The translations under genes and the position numbers were made by a program. Below are positions 54,605 through 64,000 of a stretch of 64,000 nt of DNA, piece after piece (the stretch's first letter is position 1; the number at the start of each line of letters is the position of its first letter). The stretch is from Ruegeria arenilitoris (GTDB taxonomy: Bacteria; Pseudomonadota; Alphaproteobacteria; Rhodobacterales; Rhodobacteraceae). Location: the NCBI RefSeq assembly GCF_013035315.1, contig NZ_WQHP01000001.1:496001-560000 (forward strand), written 5' to 3'. Under the pieces are notes generated by a model, which was not told the DNA's origin, did not search any database, and saw only the letters and a list, made by a program, of their open reading frames with translations.

Positions 54605-55828
54605 ATGCGCACGATCATTTCCTTTGCCGCCCTATTTCTTTCCGTCATTCTGCTGCAGCTCTCAACGGGCGGCGTTGGTCCACTGGATGCAATCTCGGGC
54701 ATCACGCTCAATTTTACCACCGAACAGATCGGTTTGCTGGGCTCGGCGCATTTCGTGGGCTTTTTCATAGGATGCTGGTGGGCACCCCGGCTGATGGGCA
54801 GCGTCGGCCATTCGCGCGCCTTTGCGGTCTGTACCGCACTAGGGGCGATGGGCCTGATCGGGCACACCCTGACCGAAAACCCATACATCTGGGCCGCACT
54901 TCGCGTTGCATCCGGCACATGCGTTGCAGGCGCTTACACGGTGATCGAGGCATGGCTGAACGCCAAAGTCACAAATGAAACGCGCGGACGCGCAATGGGC
55001 ACCTACCGCATCGCGGATATGGGTGCCTCGCTTTGCGCGCAGTTGATTATCGCGGTCCTGCCGCCTGCCTCTTATGTGTCCTACAATCTGTTGGCGATCC
55101 TGTGTTGCGCTTCGCTGTTGCCGCTGACGCTAACCAAGGCGAGCCAACCCAAAACGCCTGACGCGCCCCGCCTCAGACCTAAGCTGGCGTGGCGCAGCTC
55201 ACCCCTGGCCGTTGCCGGTGTGATCGTCGCCGCGCTGAGCTCTGCGTCGTTTCGGATGGTCGGTCCGGTCTATGGTCAGGAAGTTGGTTTAGACATCGAT
55301 CAGATCGCGTTCTTTTTGGCCTCATTCGTTTTGGGCGGCGCATTGGCGCAATACCCGGTGGGGTGGCTCGCCGACAAATATGACCGGCGTTGGGTTTTGA
55401 TCTGGCTTTCGGCGGCTGCGGTGTTCAGTTGTGGCGTCACCATGGCGGCCAGCGGCACGGGCACGTTAGGAGTTATGTCTGCCGCAGTTTTCTTTGGCCT
55501 GACCACCTTCCCGATCTTCTCGGTCTCGTCGGCTCATGCAAACGACTTTGCAACGACCGAAGAACGGGTCGAGCTTTCGGCGGCACTGATGTTCTGGTTC
55601 GCCCTGGGGGCGATCGCCTCGCCCTATATCTCATCCACGCTAATCCAACAGTTCGGCCCCGGTGCCCTGTTTGCCTTTGTCGCGTTGGGCCATGTGTTCC
55701 TGATCATCTTCGGTCTGGCGCGCATGCGGTCACGTCCAACGCCCGAGGAACGCACCAACTACGTCTACGCGCCGCGCACATCTTTCACGATTGGCCGCTT
55801 GCTCAAACGGTCGCGTGAAGGGCGTTAG
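54605..55828 (+). CDS. MFS transporter
   Basis: Encodes 407 residues with twelve hydrophobic segments. The motif-A loop after helix 2 is degenerate, but helix 8-9 carries GWLADKYDRRWVL, typical of the fold. YcaD-like features (short N-terminus, LLGSAHFVGFFIGCWWAPRLMGSVGHSRAF) suggest the YcaD/UMF-type subgroup. Substrate unknown. It is alone; the next gene is convergent. Confidence 0.82.
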   Translation: MRTIISFAALFLSVILLQLSTGGVGPLDAISGITLNFTTEQIGLLGSAHFVGFFIGCWWAPRLMGSVGHSRAFAVCTALGAMGLIGHTLTENPYIWAALRVASGTCVAGAYTVIEAWLNAKVTNETRGRAMGTYRIADMGASLCAQLIIAVLPPASYVSYNLLAILCCASLLPLTLTKASQPKTPDAPRLRPKLAWRSSPLAVAGVIVAALSSASFRMVGPVYGQEVGLDIDQIAFFLASFVLGGALAQYPVGWLADKYDRRWVLIWLSAAAVFSCGVTMAASGTGTLGVMSAAVFFGLTTFPIFSVSSAHANDFATTEERVELSAALMFWFALGAIASPYISSTLIQQFGPGALFAFVALGHVFLIIFGLARMRSRPTPEERTNYVYAPRTSFTIGRLLKRSREGR

Positions 55829-55885
55829 AACGGCGTTGTTGCACGGGCGAAGACGCGTGGCTGGAAATACGAAAATTAAACACCC

Positions 55886-56824
55886 CTACTCTGCTGGCGG
55901 CGGAGATGGGATCAGCTCATCCAGAAGAGAACCCGCTTCGTAGCCAAGCAAGTCGACCTCCATGCGACCCGGATCCCCAAAGGCCCAAGCGCCCACAAGA
56001 CGCTGCATTTTCTCATAGCCCACAAAGTCGGCCATTGCCTTGTTGCCATGCGCATGTTCGGCGAACATGACCTGACCCGCCTCAACTTTCTGAGGCATCA
56101 CGCGTTCCAGATACAGCTCAACGACATTGATCCCCGTCACGTTCGAACCGCCGTGATGGACGACATATATTTCGTCCCAGACGTCGTCGCTGACCGAGGC
56201 GCGCGCGTCGGACACGGCCTTATGTAACGAGTTTAGCTCGGCCCATGCCGCTTTGCGCATATTGGCCGCCCAGACCGGGCGCATTTCATTGATCGCGCTG
56301 GAAACGTCCTGCCGCGTGAGCGTCCCGCGCTCGACTGCCCCGTTCACAAAGCTTCGAGCGGTCTCAAGCATCTGCCGCTGCTGGGCAATCTCTTCCTTTG
56401 GCAGGTCAAGACCGCCAATCGCGGCCAGCAGCGTATCGATTTCTTGTGAGATGGACGTAAAATCCTGCTGCCAGCGCGGGCTTTCAGCGTCTTCGTCTGG
56501 CCAAGGCGTGACCGCGCCGATAATTCCAAGAAGAACGTGGGACGTGGATTTGAATATGAGGTAGTTTGGCGCGTCTCTCGGGAACGACTTCTCGTCTGTG
56601 TCGGTCATGACGGTCACGTCCTTGGCGATAATCATGACCGGTCGGCTTTCCGCCGTCAGAGCATCCTGCCCCCGGTGAAAGATTGACAGCATTGCTTTGT
56701 CAAAGGTTCCAATTGCGTCCATGGCCTTGCTCTGATCGGCGTGAACACCTGGCGGGACCAGAAATACTCCTAAACAGGCCAAAACGAACACTTGGATCAA
56801 ACGATCAACTAAAAACGGCTTCAT
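55886..56824 (-). CDS. Exported protein of unknown function
   Basis: Encodes 312 residues from the ATG at 56824, chosen because it begins a good signal peptide (MKPFLVDRLIQVFVLACLGVFLVPPGVHA-DQ) and has a G-rich ribosome site; the frame is open further upstream only because it lies opposite metG. The mature part is mostly helical with hydrophilic stretches (TSISQEIDTLLAAIGGLDLPKEE..), no recognised domain, and one segment VFHHGGSNVTG-like (VVHHGGSNVTGINVVELYLE). It may bind or sense something in the periplasm. Divergent from metG. Confidence 0.65.
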   Translation of the reverse strand: MKPFLVDRLIQVFVLACLGVFLVPPGVHADQSKAMDAIGTFDKAMLSIFHRGQDALTAESRPVMIIAKDVTVMTDTDEKSFPRDAPNYLIFKSTSHVLLGIIGAVTPWPDEDAESPRWQQDFTSISQEIDTLLAAIGGLDLPKEEIAQQRQMLETARSFVNGAVERGTLTRQDVSSAINEMRPVWAANMRKAAWAELNSLHKAVSDARASVSDDVWDEIYVVHHGGSNVTGINVVELYLERVMPQKVEAGQVMFAEHAHGNKAMADFVGYEKMQRLVGAWAFGDPGRMEVDLLGYEAGSLLDELIPSPPPAE

Positions 56825-56998
56825 TTTACCCCCCGTAAATGACGCAATCGGTATTATACACGCGCCGGGGAGATTTCGCGAAATCCACGCCGCGCGCTCG
56901 GTTACCTGCGATTTCGAGCACCTATCAGTGAAAGCGGGGTTTTGCTGGTCGATTACATAAGGTAGACGGGCGCGCAGACAGTTACGCGGATACGGAAC

Positions 56999-58717
<1,719 letters not shown>

Positions 58718-58743
58718 TCAATCGTTCCGATCGGGATCAAGGA

Positions 58744-58770
58744 CGGAGGCCACACGGCCTCCGTTTTTTT
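58744..58770 (+). terminator. Terminator of metG
   Basis: Stem CGGAGGCC/GGCCTCCG (58744-58751 with 58756-58763), loop ACAC, then seven T residues (58764-58770); 26 bases after the metG stop. Confidence 0.93.
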
Positions 58771-58991
58771 GTGCAGCGTGGAAATATCCGACTTTGCTCC
58801 AAAACACCGCCCAGATTTGACGTAAGCCTCGCTGCAAAATGGAAAATTCCCGCCTGCTGCGACCGCGACACGCATTCAAGAAGCTTGAGCTATATCGTCA
58901 AAACGGCCATCCTGCCTGAGAATTAAAACGACTCGTCGGGCCATTCCGGTGGCCTAGACGCAAAATCCTTGAGTTTAATGAGGCGCGTGCC

Positions 58992-60158
58992 ATGTCCCTT
59001 GCAATCACTAACTCCTTTTTCCGACACAGAGGTCCGGCGCTGGCAATTGCAGCGTTTGCCAGCCTAAGTGTCAGTTATGCAGCGCTTGCGCAGGACCAAA
59101 GCGATGCGCCGCCGCCGAAAGTGTCGATTGCAGCCGCCTATACCCAAGAGATCACCAATGAGGCCGTGTTCATCGGGCGCGCCGAAGCCATCGACAAAGT
59201 CGACATCGTAGCGCGTGTAAACGGGTTTTTGGAAACTCAGGAAGTACAAGATGGCGCACTGGTCGACAAAGACGACCTTTTGTTTACGATTGAACCTGAT
59301 CTCTACGAAGCGACGCTTGAAGCCCGCAAGGCTGATCTGGATCGGGCGGAAGCCAATCTGGAACTAGCCAAAGTCGACCTCGCCCGTAAGGAAGAATTGT
59401 ACAGGCGTGACGCCACCCCGGAATCCGAACGCGACATTGCTCGGGCGAATGAGCTGGTCGCCGAAGCCGAAGTAAAAGCCGCGCACGCAGCAATCCAACA
59501 AGCCGAACTGGACCTCAGCTACACCAAGATTCACGCGCCCTTCGCCGGTCGAATTGGCCGGGTTGAAACAAGTGTCGGCGATGTGGTTGGGCCAACAAAC
59601 CCTCCGCTGGTCAATCTGGTCAGCGAAGCCCCGATTTATGTGAATTTTTCGCTGAACGAAAAGCAGTTCACGTCGGTTCTTGAACAGTACGGCGAAAGTG
59701 CCGCGTCGCTGGCTGAAAGCAACAAGAGCCCGAATGTTCATCTGACTCTGCCCAATGGTACCGCATTGGATGAAACCGGTGAGATCGTCTTTGCGGACAA
59801 CCGTATTGATCCTCTAACAGGCGCGATCACGGTACGGGCGGAGTTTCCAAACGCCGAACGGTTGATCATCGACGGTCAGTTCCTGAGCGTTCAGATCGAA
59901 GCTTTGGAGCCCACCCTTCAGGTCTTGGTCCCGCAAGCTGCGTTGCAACGGGATCAGCGCGGTGAATTCGTTCTGGTGGTCAACGACAAGCAGATGGTCG
60001 AACAGCGCTATATCACGACAGGTGACGTCGTCGGCACGGCAATCATCGTGAAAGACGGTCTGCGCGAAGGTGAAAGCGTGATCGTCGAAGGCCTGCAGCG
60101 GGTTCGTCCCGGTGTCGCGGTGGATGCTGTCGTAGCATCTGAACAGCCGGGAGAATAA
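58992..60158 (+). CDS. RND efflux periplasmic adaptor (membrane fusion protein)
   Basis: Encodes 388 residues with an N-terminal signal peptide (LAIAAFASLSVSYAALA-QD). The lipoyl-like halves (VDIVARVNGFLETQEVQDG and DLSYTKIHAPFAGRIGRVETSVGD) flank a coiled-coil hairpin (about residues 110-165, ADLDRAEANLELAKVDLARKEEL...); beta-barrel and membrane-proximal domains follow. It is MexE/AcrA-like and lacks the lipobox cysteine. The RND pump gene follows after 3 bases. No outer-membrane channel gene is in the operon, so a TolC encoded elsewhere is expected. Confidence 0.92.
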   Translation: MSLAITNSFFRHRGPALAIAAFASLSVSYAALAQDQSDAPPPKVSIAAAYTQEITNEAVFIGRAEAIDKVDIVARVNGFLETQEVQDGALVDKDDLLFTIEPDLYEATLEARKADLDRAEANLELAKVDLARKEELYRRDATPESERDIARANELVAEAEVKAAHAAIQQAELDLSYTKIHAPFAGRIGRVETSVGDVVGPTNPPLVNLVSEAPIYVNFSLNEKQFTSVLEQYGESAASLAESNKSPNVHLTLPNGTALDETGEIVFADNRIDPLTGAITVRAEFPNAERLIIDGQFLSVQIEALEPTLQVLVPQAALQRDQRGEFVLVVNDKQMVEQRYITTGDVVGTAIIVKDGLREGESVIVEGLQRVRPGVAVDAVVASEQPGE

Positions 60159-60161
60159 CGG

Positions 60162-63100
60162 ATGTTCTCAGCCCTGTTCATCAGCCGGCCAAAGCTGGCG
60201 CTTGTCATTTCGCTTGTCCTAACGATCATGGGCGGCATCGGCTATTTGGTTCTGCCGGTCGCCCAGTTCCCTGACATCACCCCACCCGTAGTCAGTGTGA
60301 CGACCACCTATACCGGCGCAAATGCCGAAACCGTGGAAAACACCGTCGCCGCCCCGATCGAGGCGCAGGTCAACGGTGTGGACGACATGATCTATATGAC
60401 GTCCACCTCATCGGATAACGGCTCGTATTCGCTGAACATCACGTTCGAGGTCGGCACTGACCCTGATATCGCGTCGGTCAACGTGCAGAACCGGGTGGCG
60501 CAGGCGATGTCATCGCTGCCGTCCGAGGTGACTTCGTCCGGTGTGGTCACGCAAAAAGCGTCGACCAACATGCTGTTGCTGGTCACTTTGACTTCACCGA
60601 ACGAGACATATGACAGTGTGTTTCTGTCAAACTATGCCTCAATCAACCTGAAAGACGCGCTGGCCCGTGTTCAGGGCGTGGGTAAGGCCGACGTTCTGAC
60701 CAACCTGGAATACGCAATGCGTATCTGGATGGACCCGGACCAGATGGCGGCTCTGTCCATCACTCCGGGTGACGTGATTAGTGCCATCCGTGAACAAAAC
60801 GTGGAAGTTTCGGCCGGTTCTATCGGTGCGCCTCCGGTGCCCGAGGGGCAGACCTTTCAATACACGATCAAAACCAAAGGCCGCCTGACATCCGCTGCTG
60901 AATTTGGAGACATCGTCATTCGTACCGGCGATGCGGGTTCGATCGTGCGGGTCAAGGACATTGCGCGGGTCGAACTGGGCGCGCAATACTACGCGGCGTC
61001 GGGATATTTCGACAGTGTTCCCGCGACTGTCATCGGTATCTATCAGGCCCCCGGCGCGAATGCGCTGGCGGTGTCCGAACGTGTAGAGGCCGAGCTTGAG
61101 CGTTTGTCGCGCACTTTCCCGACGGACGTAGAATACTCTGTCCCCTTCAACACAACGGACTTTGTGGAACAGTCCCTGAATGACGTGGTCTCGACCCTGA
61201 TCCTGACATTCATTCTGGTGATCTCGGTTGTGTTCGTCTTCCTTGGAAGTTGGCGCGCGACGATCATTCCAGCGGTTGCGATCCCGGTCTCACTGATCGG
61301 GACATTCGCCTTCCTGCTGCTGTTCGGTATGTCGCTGAACACGATCTCGCTGTTCGCCCTGGTTCTGGCGATCGGGATCGTGGTGGACGACGCCATCGTT
61401 GTGGTGGAGAACGTCGAACGGATTATCGCAGAGGAAGGGCTTCCCCCTGCGGAGGCCACGCGCAAAGCCATGGGGCAGATCACCGGTCCGGTGATTGCGA
61501 CCACGCTAGTTTTGCTGGCGGTGTTCGTGCCTGTGACCTTCATGCCCGGCATCTCGGGGCGGTTGTACTCACAGTTCGCCGTTACGATCTCGACCGCGGT
61601 TGTGATCTCTTCCATCAACGCGCTGACCCTATCGCCTGCATTGTGTGGATTGGTTCTGAAGGCACGTTCCGGCCCGCCCAAAGGGCTGTTGGCTGTGTTT
61701 GAGAACTTTATCGGCACCATCCGCAGCGGTTACGTCGCCATCGTGCGCAAACTTCTGATCCTACCGATTGTCGGGTTGGGTATGATCGCAGCCTTCGCCG
61801 TAGGCACCGGTACGATCATGTCCAACACGTCCAGCGGTTTCCTTCCGCTTGAGGATAACGGCTATCTGTTTGTGGACATCCAGCTGCCCGATGCGGCGAC
61901 CCTGGAACGGACCGAGGCTGTGTCGGCCCGCGTCGACGAACAGATTCAACAGATCCCGGGCGTTTCCAGTACCGTTCTGATCAACGGCTTCTCGTTGCTG
62001 AACGGCACAATCACCAACGGCGCTGCGATCTTCGTCAACCTTGATAACTGGGACCTGCGGCAGGAAGACGACCTGAGTGCAAACGCCATCCTCGCCAAGG
62101 TTCTGGCCATCGCGAATGGCGAGTCCGCAGCCTCGATCGTAGCTTTCAACCCGCCGCCCATTCAGGGTCTGGGTATGTCGGCCGGTGTTGAGATGGAGGT
62201 TCAGCAAACCGGTGGCGGCTCGCCCCAGGATCTGGCCTCTGCGGTCGGTTCCTTTGTGTATTCGGCCAATCAGCGGGCAGAAATTGGCCAAGCCTACACG
62301 ACCTTTCGAGCCAACGTTCCGCAGCTTTTCGTGGATCTGGACCGGGAAAAAGCCAAGACGCTACAAGTCTCGGTGGCCGAGGTGTTCCAGACCATGCAGG
62401 CACAGCTGGGTTCATACTACGTGAACGACTTTAACCTGTTCGGTCGGGTCTATCGCGTGATGATCCAGGCGGATGGTTCTTATCGCGACAATGTCGAGGA
62501 TATCTCGAACCTCTATGTCCGTTCGACCAAGGGTGAGATGGTGCCTCTGGGTACTCTGATCGACGTCGAGAACGTGCTTGGGCCGGTTTTGCTGAAACGA
62601 CACAACCTGTTCCGTTCGGCGACTGTGACGGCGGTTCCGGCCCCCGGGCTGTCCACCGGTGACGCGATCACAGTGATGACCGAGGAATCTACGACCGCCC
62701 TGCCGCCCGGCTACGCCTTCGAGTGGACCGGGACAGCGCAGCAGCAATTGGCATCCGGCGGGCTGGTGATCGTGATCCTCGGGCTTGCGATCCTGTTCGG
62801 TTATCTGTTCCTTGTGGGCCAATACGAAAGCTGGACCTTGCCGGTGTCGATCCTGCTCTCGGTGATCGTCGCCCTGTTCGGAGCGGTGGCCGCAGTGGCC
62901 ATCGTGGGCAGTGACATCAACCTTTATACGCAGATCGGGATGATCATGCTTGTGGGCCTGGCATCCAAGAACGGTATTCTGATCGTGGAATTCGCGATGG
63001 AGCAAAGAGCCAAGGGGCTGTCTGTCAAGGATGCCGCGGCCGAGGCTGCTTATCAGCGTTTCCGCGCGGTGATGATGACCGCCCTGTCCTTCCTTTTGGG

Positions 63101-63299
63101 TGTTGTTCCACTGTTGGCCGCAAGTGGCGCTGGCGCTGCCAGCCAAAAGGCCATCGGTGTTGCCGTGTTCGGCGGGATGCTGGCGGCCACCTTGGTCGGC
63201 GTGATCCTGGTGCCGGTCCTTTACGCCCTGCTGCAAGGGCTGCGGGAATGGATCAAAGGCACCAAGGACGATCCAGGACCAACCGAGAAAGCAGCGTAA
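60162..63299 (+). CDS. RND multidrug efflux pump, inner-membrane (AcrB/MexF type)
   Basis: Encodes 1045 residues, full length for an HAE1-type RND transporter. Twelve membrane helices with two large periplasmic loops. Start [18 protein letters not shown] and the proton-relay aspartates in helix 4 ([19 protein letters not shown]) are visible; the second half shows [21 protein letters not shown]. MexF-like overall ([21 protein letters not shown]). Exports hydrophobic drugs or endogenous compounds using the proton gradient, in complex with the adaptor above. A terminator follows. Confidence 0.94.
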   Translation: MFSALFISRPKLALVISLVLTIMGGIGYLVLPVAQFPDITPPVVSVTTTYTGANAETVENTVAAPIEAQVNGVDDMIYMTSTSSDNGSYSLNITFEVGTDPDIASVNVQNRVAQAMSSLPSEVTSSGVVTQKASTNMLLLVTLTSPNETYDSVFLSNYASINLKDALARVQGVGKADVLTNLEYAMRIWMDPDQMAALSITPGDVISAIREQNVEVSAGSIGAPPVPEGQTFQYTIKTKGRLTSAAEFGDIVIRTGDAGSIVRVKDIARVELGAQYYAASGYFDSVPATVIGIYQAPGANALAVSERVEAELERLSRTFPTDVEYSVPFNTTDFVEQSLNDVVSTLILTFILVISVVFVFLGSWRATIIPAVAIPVSLIGTFAFLLLFGMSLNTISLFALVLAIGIVVDDAIVVVENVERIIAEEGLPPAEATRKAMGQITGPVIATTLVLLAVFVPVTFMPGISGRLYSQFAVTISTAVVISSINALTLSPALCGLVLKARSGPPKGLLAVFENFIGTIRSGYVAIVRKLLILPIVGLGMIAAFAVGTGTIMSNTSSGFLPLEDNGYLFVDIQLPDAATLERTEAVSARVDEQIQQIPGVSSTVLINGFSLLNGTITNGAAIFVNLDNWDLRQEDDLSANAILAKVLAIANGESAASIVAFNPPPIQGLGMSAGVEMEVQQTGGGSPQDLASAVGSFVYSANQRAEIGQAYTTFRANVPQLFVDLDREKAKTLQVSVAEVFQTMQAQLGSYYVNDFNLFGRVYRVMIQADGSYRDNVEDISNLYVRSTKGEMVPLGTLIDVENVLGPVLLKRHNLFRSATVTAVPAPGLSTGDAITVMTEESTTALPPGYAFEWTGTAQQQLASGGLVIVILGLAILFGYLFLVGQYESWTLPVSILLSVIVALFGAVAAVAIVGSDINLYTQIGMIMLVGLASKNGILIVEFAMEQRAKGLSVKDAAAEAAYQRFRAVMMTALSFLLGVVPLLAASGAGAASQKAIGVAVFGGMLAATLVGVILVPVLYALLQGLREWIKGTKDDPGPTEKAA

Positions 63300-63305
63300 T
63301 CAGAT

Positions 63306-63335
63306 AAAAGCCCCGCCAAATCGGCGGGGCTTTTT
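63306..63335 (+). terminator. Terminator of the RND operon, possibly bidirectional
   Basis: Stem GCCCCGCC/GGCGGGGC (63310-63317 with 63323-63330), five-base loop, five T residues on the plus strand and four on the minus strand. It lies between the RND stop and the convergent regulator's stop, so it can serve both. Confidence 0.9.
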
Positions 63336-63353
63336 ACTGGAAAGGTTCAGGTT

Positions 63354-63992
63354 CTAATCGCGCCCTGTCGCAAGGACCACTTTCAAAGCGTCAGTCAGCA
63401 TCGGTTGAATGATTTCACTTTCGTCATCCGCCAAGGCATCGGCCCCAATGGAAACGCGACCGACGAACATACCTGAGATAATGCTCAGTACTACTCCGGC
63501 TTTTTGTTTCGCGTCTTCGCCGCCAATCAGCGATGAAAGTTCTTCGACCATTGGGTTTCCCAGTTTGTCGCGAACCACATCTTGCGCAGCTGCGGACCCG
63601 GATGATTTGATGGCAACAACCACCGGGTCAAAATCGCCCTGCGACCCGGCTTTGGCCAAAGCGATGTCGACTAAGGCTGCGACCATCTGATCCTGCGACA
63701 GGCCGACAAGCGGGCTCAGATCAATGCAGGCTTCCATCACTGTTTCAAACAGGCCGATTTTTGATCCGAAATAGCGGTTGATCAGGGCGACATTGCACCC
63801 CGCATCCGAGGCGATCTTTCGCGTACTGGCGCTTTCGTACCCGGCTCTTTGGAACTCGACGCGGGCGGCAGCCACAATTGCATCCTTTGTCGCATCCGAA
63901 TTGCGCTTTCTGGCACTGCTCTCGATCTGTTGTTTTGCTTCGGCACTCAAGTAATCACCTGTTGACTTACGATCCCACCCCGATGTAATCAC
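63354..63992 (-). CDS. TetR-family transcriptional regulator
   Basis: At least 212 residues in frame from a GTG at 63992; the frame stays open to the window edge, so the true start is uncertain (a TTG at 63950 is another candidate). The helix-turn-helix lies at AARVEFQRAGYESASTRKIASDAGCNVALINRYFGSKIGLFETVME. The C-terminal ligand-binding domain is of variable type. Convergent with the RND efflux operon, so it is likely its repressor or a regulator of a neighbour to the right. Base pattern near the start contains repeated GTGATTAC. Confidence 0.85.
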   Translation of the reverse strand: MITSGWDRKSTGDYLSAEAKQQIESSARKRNSDATKDAIVAAARVEFQRAGYESASTRKIASDAGCNVALINRYFGSKIGLFETVMEACIDLSPLVGLSQDQMVAALVDIALAKAGSQGDFDPVVVAIKSSGSAAAQDVVRDKLGNPMVEELSSLIGGEDAKQKAGVVLSIISGMFVGRVSIGADALADDESEIIQPMLTDALKVVLATGRD

Positions 63993-64000
63993 ATGCTTAC
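63951..64000. promoter_or_regulatory. Tandem GTGATTAC motifs at the regulator start
   Basis: On the minus strand two copies of GTGATTAC (63985-63992 and 63951-63958), each preceded by GTAAG, form GTAA...TTAC inverted ends. If the regulator begins at the TTG (63950), they lie in its promoter and may be its own operator; if it begins at the GTG they are coding. The window ends here. Confidence 0.3.

Overview
The window is about 64 kb of chromosome from an alphaproteobacterium, most likely a marine Rhodobacterales species of the Roseobacter/Ruegeria type. The reasons are the trgA-trgB-cysK tellurite-type cluster, a heterotetrameric sarcosine oxidase, an oligopeptide ABC operon carrying a GC-rich hairpin repeat that I recall from this order, a GAAC-N7-GAAC (alphaproteobacterial LexA) SOS box, and GC-rich coding sequence throughout. 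It looks like core plus moderately variable chromosome. I see no phage, IS element, CRISPR array or rRNA; there is one tRNA (Ser, anticodon GGA). This assignment is from recognition only, not a database search.

Layout: 1-3438 is the 3' end of a sarcosine oxidase operon (soxA, soxG) facing a GlxA-type AraC regulator. 3512-5442 holds a YrbL-like kinase-fold protein in a lower-GC patch and an AbrB-family membrane protein. 5595-10633 is an aspartate decarboxylation module: AspD, its AspT antiporter, and a second AspT paralogue on the opposite strand. After tRNA-Ser comes a seven-gene leftward run (11040-20154): class V aminotransferase, photolyase, cyclopropane fatty acid synthase, trgA, trgB, cysK and a large MscS channel. 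pyrH and miaA are divergent. 22479-28988 is a peptide-type ABC transporter operon. 29040-37194 contains a lytic transglycosylase, ssb, a site-2 protease, aroK-aroB, and a rightward run of a 49-residue membrane peptide, an exported protein of unknown function, xerD and a CorC/CNNM-type protein. 37311-40359 has a dimethylglycine/sarcosine dehydrogenase-like flavoenzyme and a MobA/MocA-like nucleotidyltransferase. 41112-44773 is degP plus a two-component system.

The most interesting region is 44770-47726. A compact, translationally coupled leftward operon encodes a ribbon-helix-helix protein, a CHAD-domain protein, a ParA-type ATPase and a CYTH triphosphate-tunnel protein, with a perfect 11-bp inverted repeat directly upstream. 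CHAD and CYTH are polyphosphate/triphosphate-associated folds, and ParA plus a small DNA-binding protein is the classic positioning pair. I propose, as inference, a system that positions or segregates polyphosphate bodies on the nucleoid.

The right third (47841-64000) holds a TfoX-C protein, ndk, a Bcr/CflA exporter, an ABC-F protein with marC, a retropepsin-like protease, an SOS-box-controlled ImuA-like protein, YceI, an MFS transporter, an exported unknown, metG, and an RND efflux pair with a TetR regulator at the edge.
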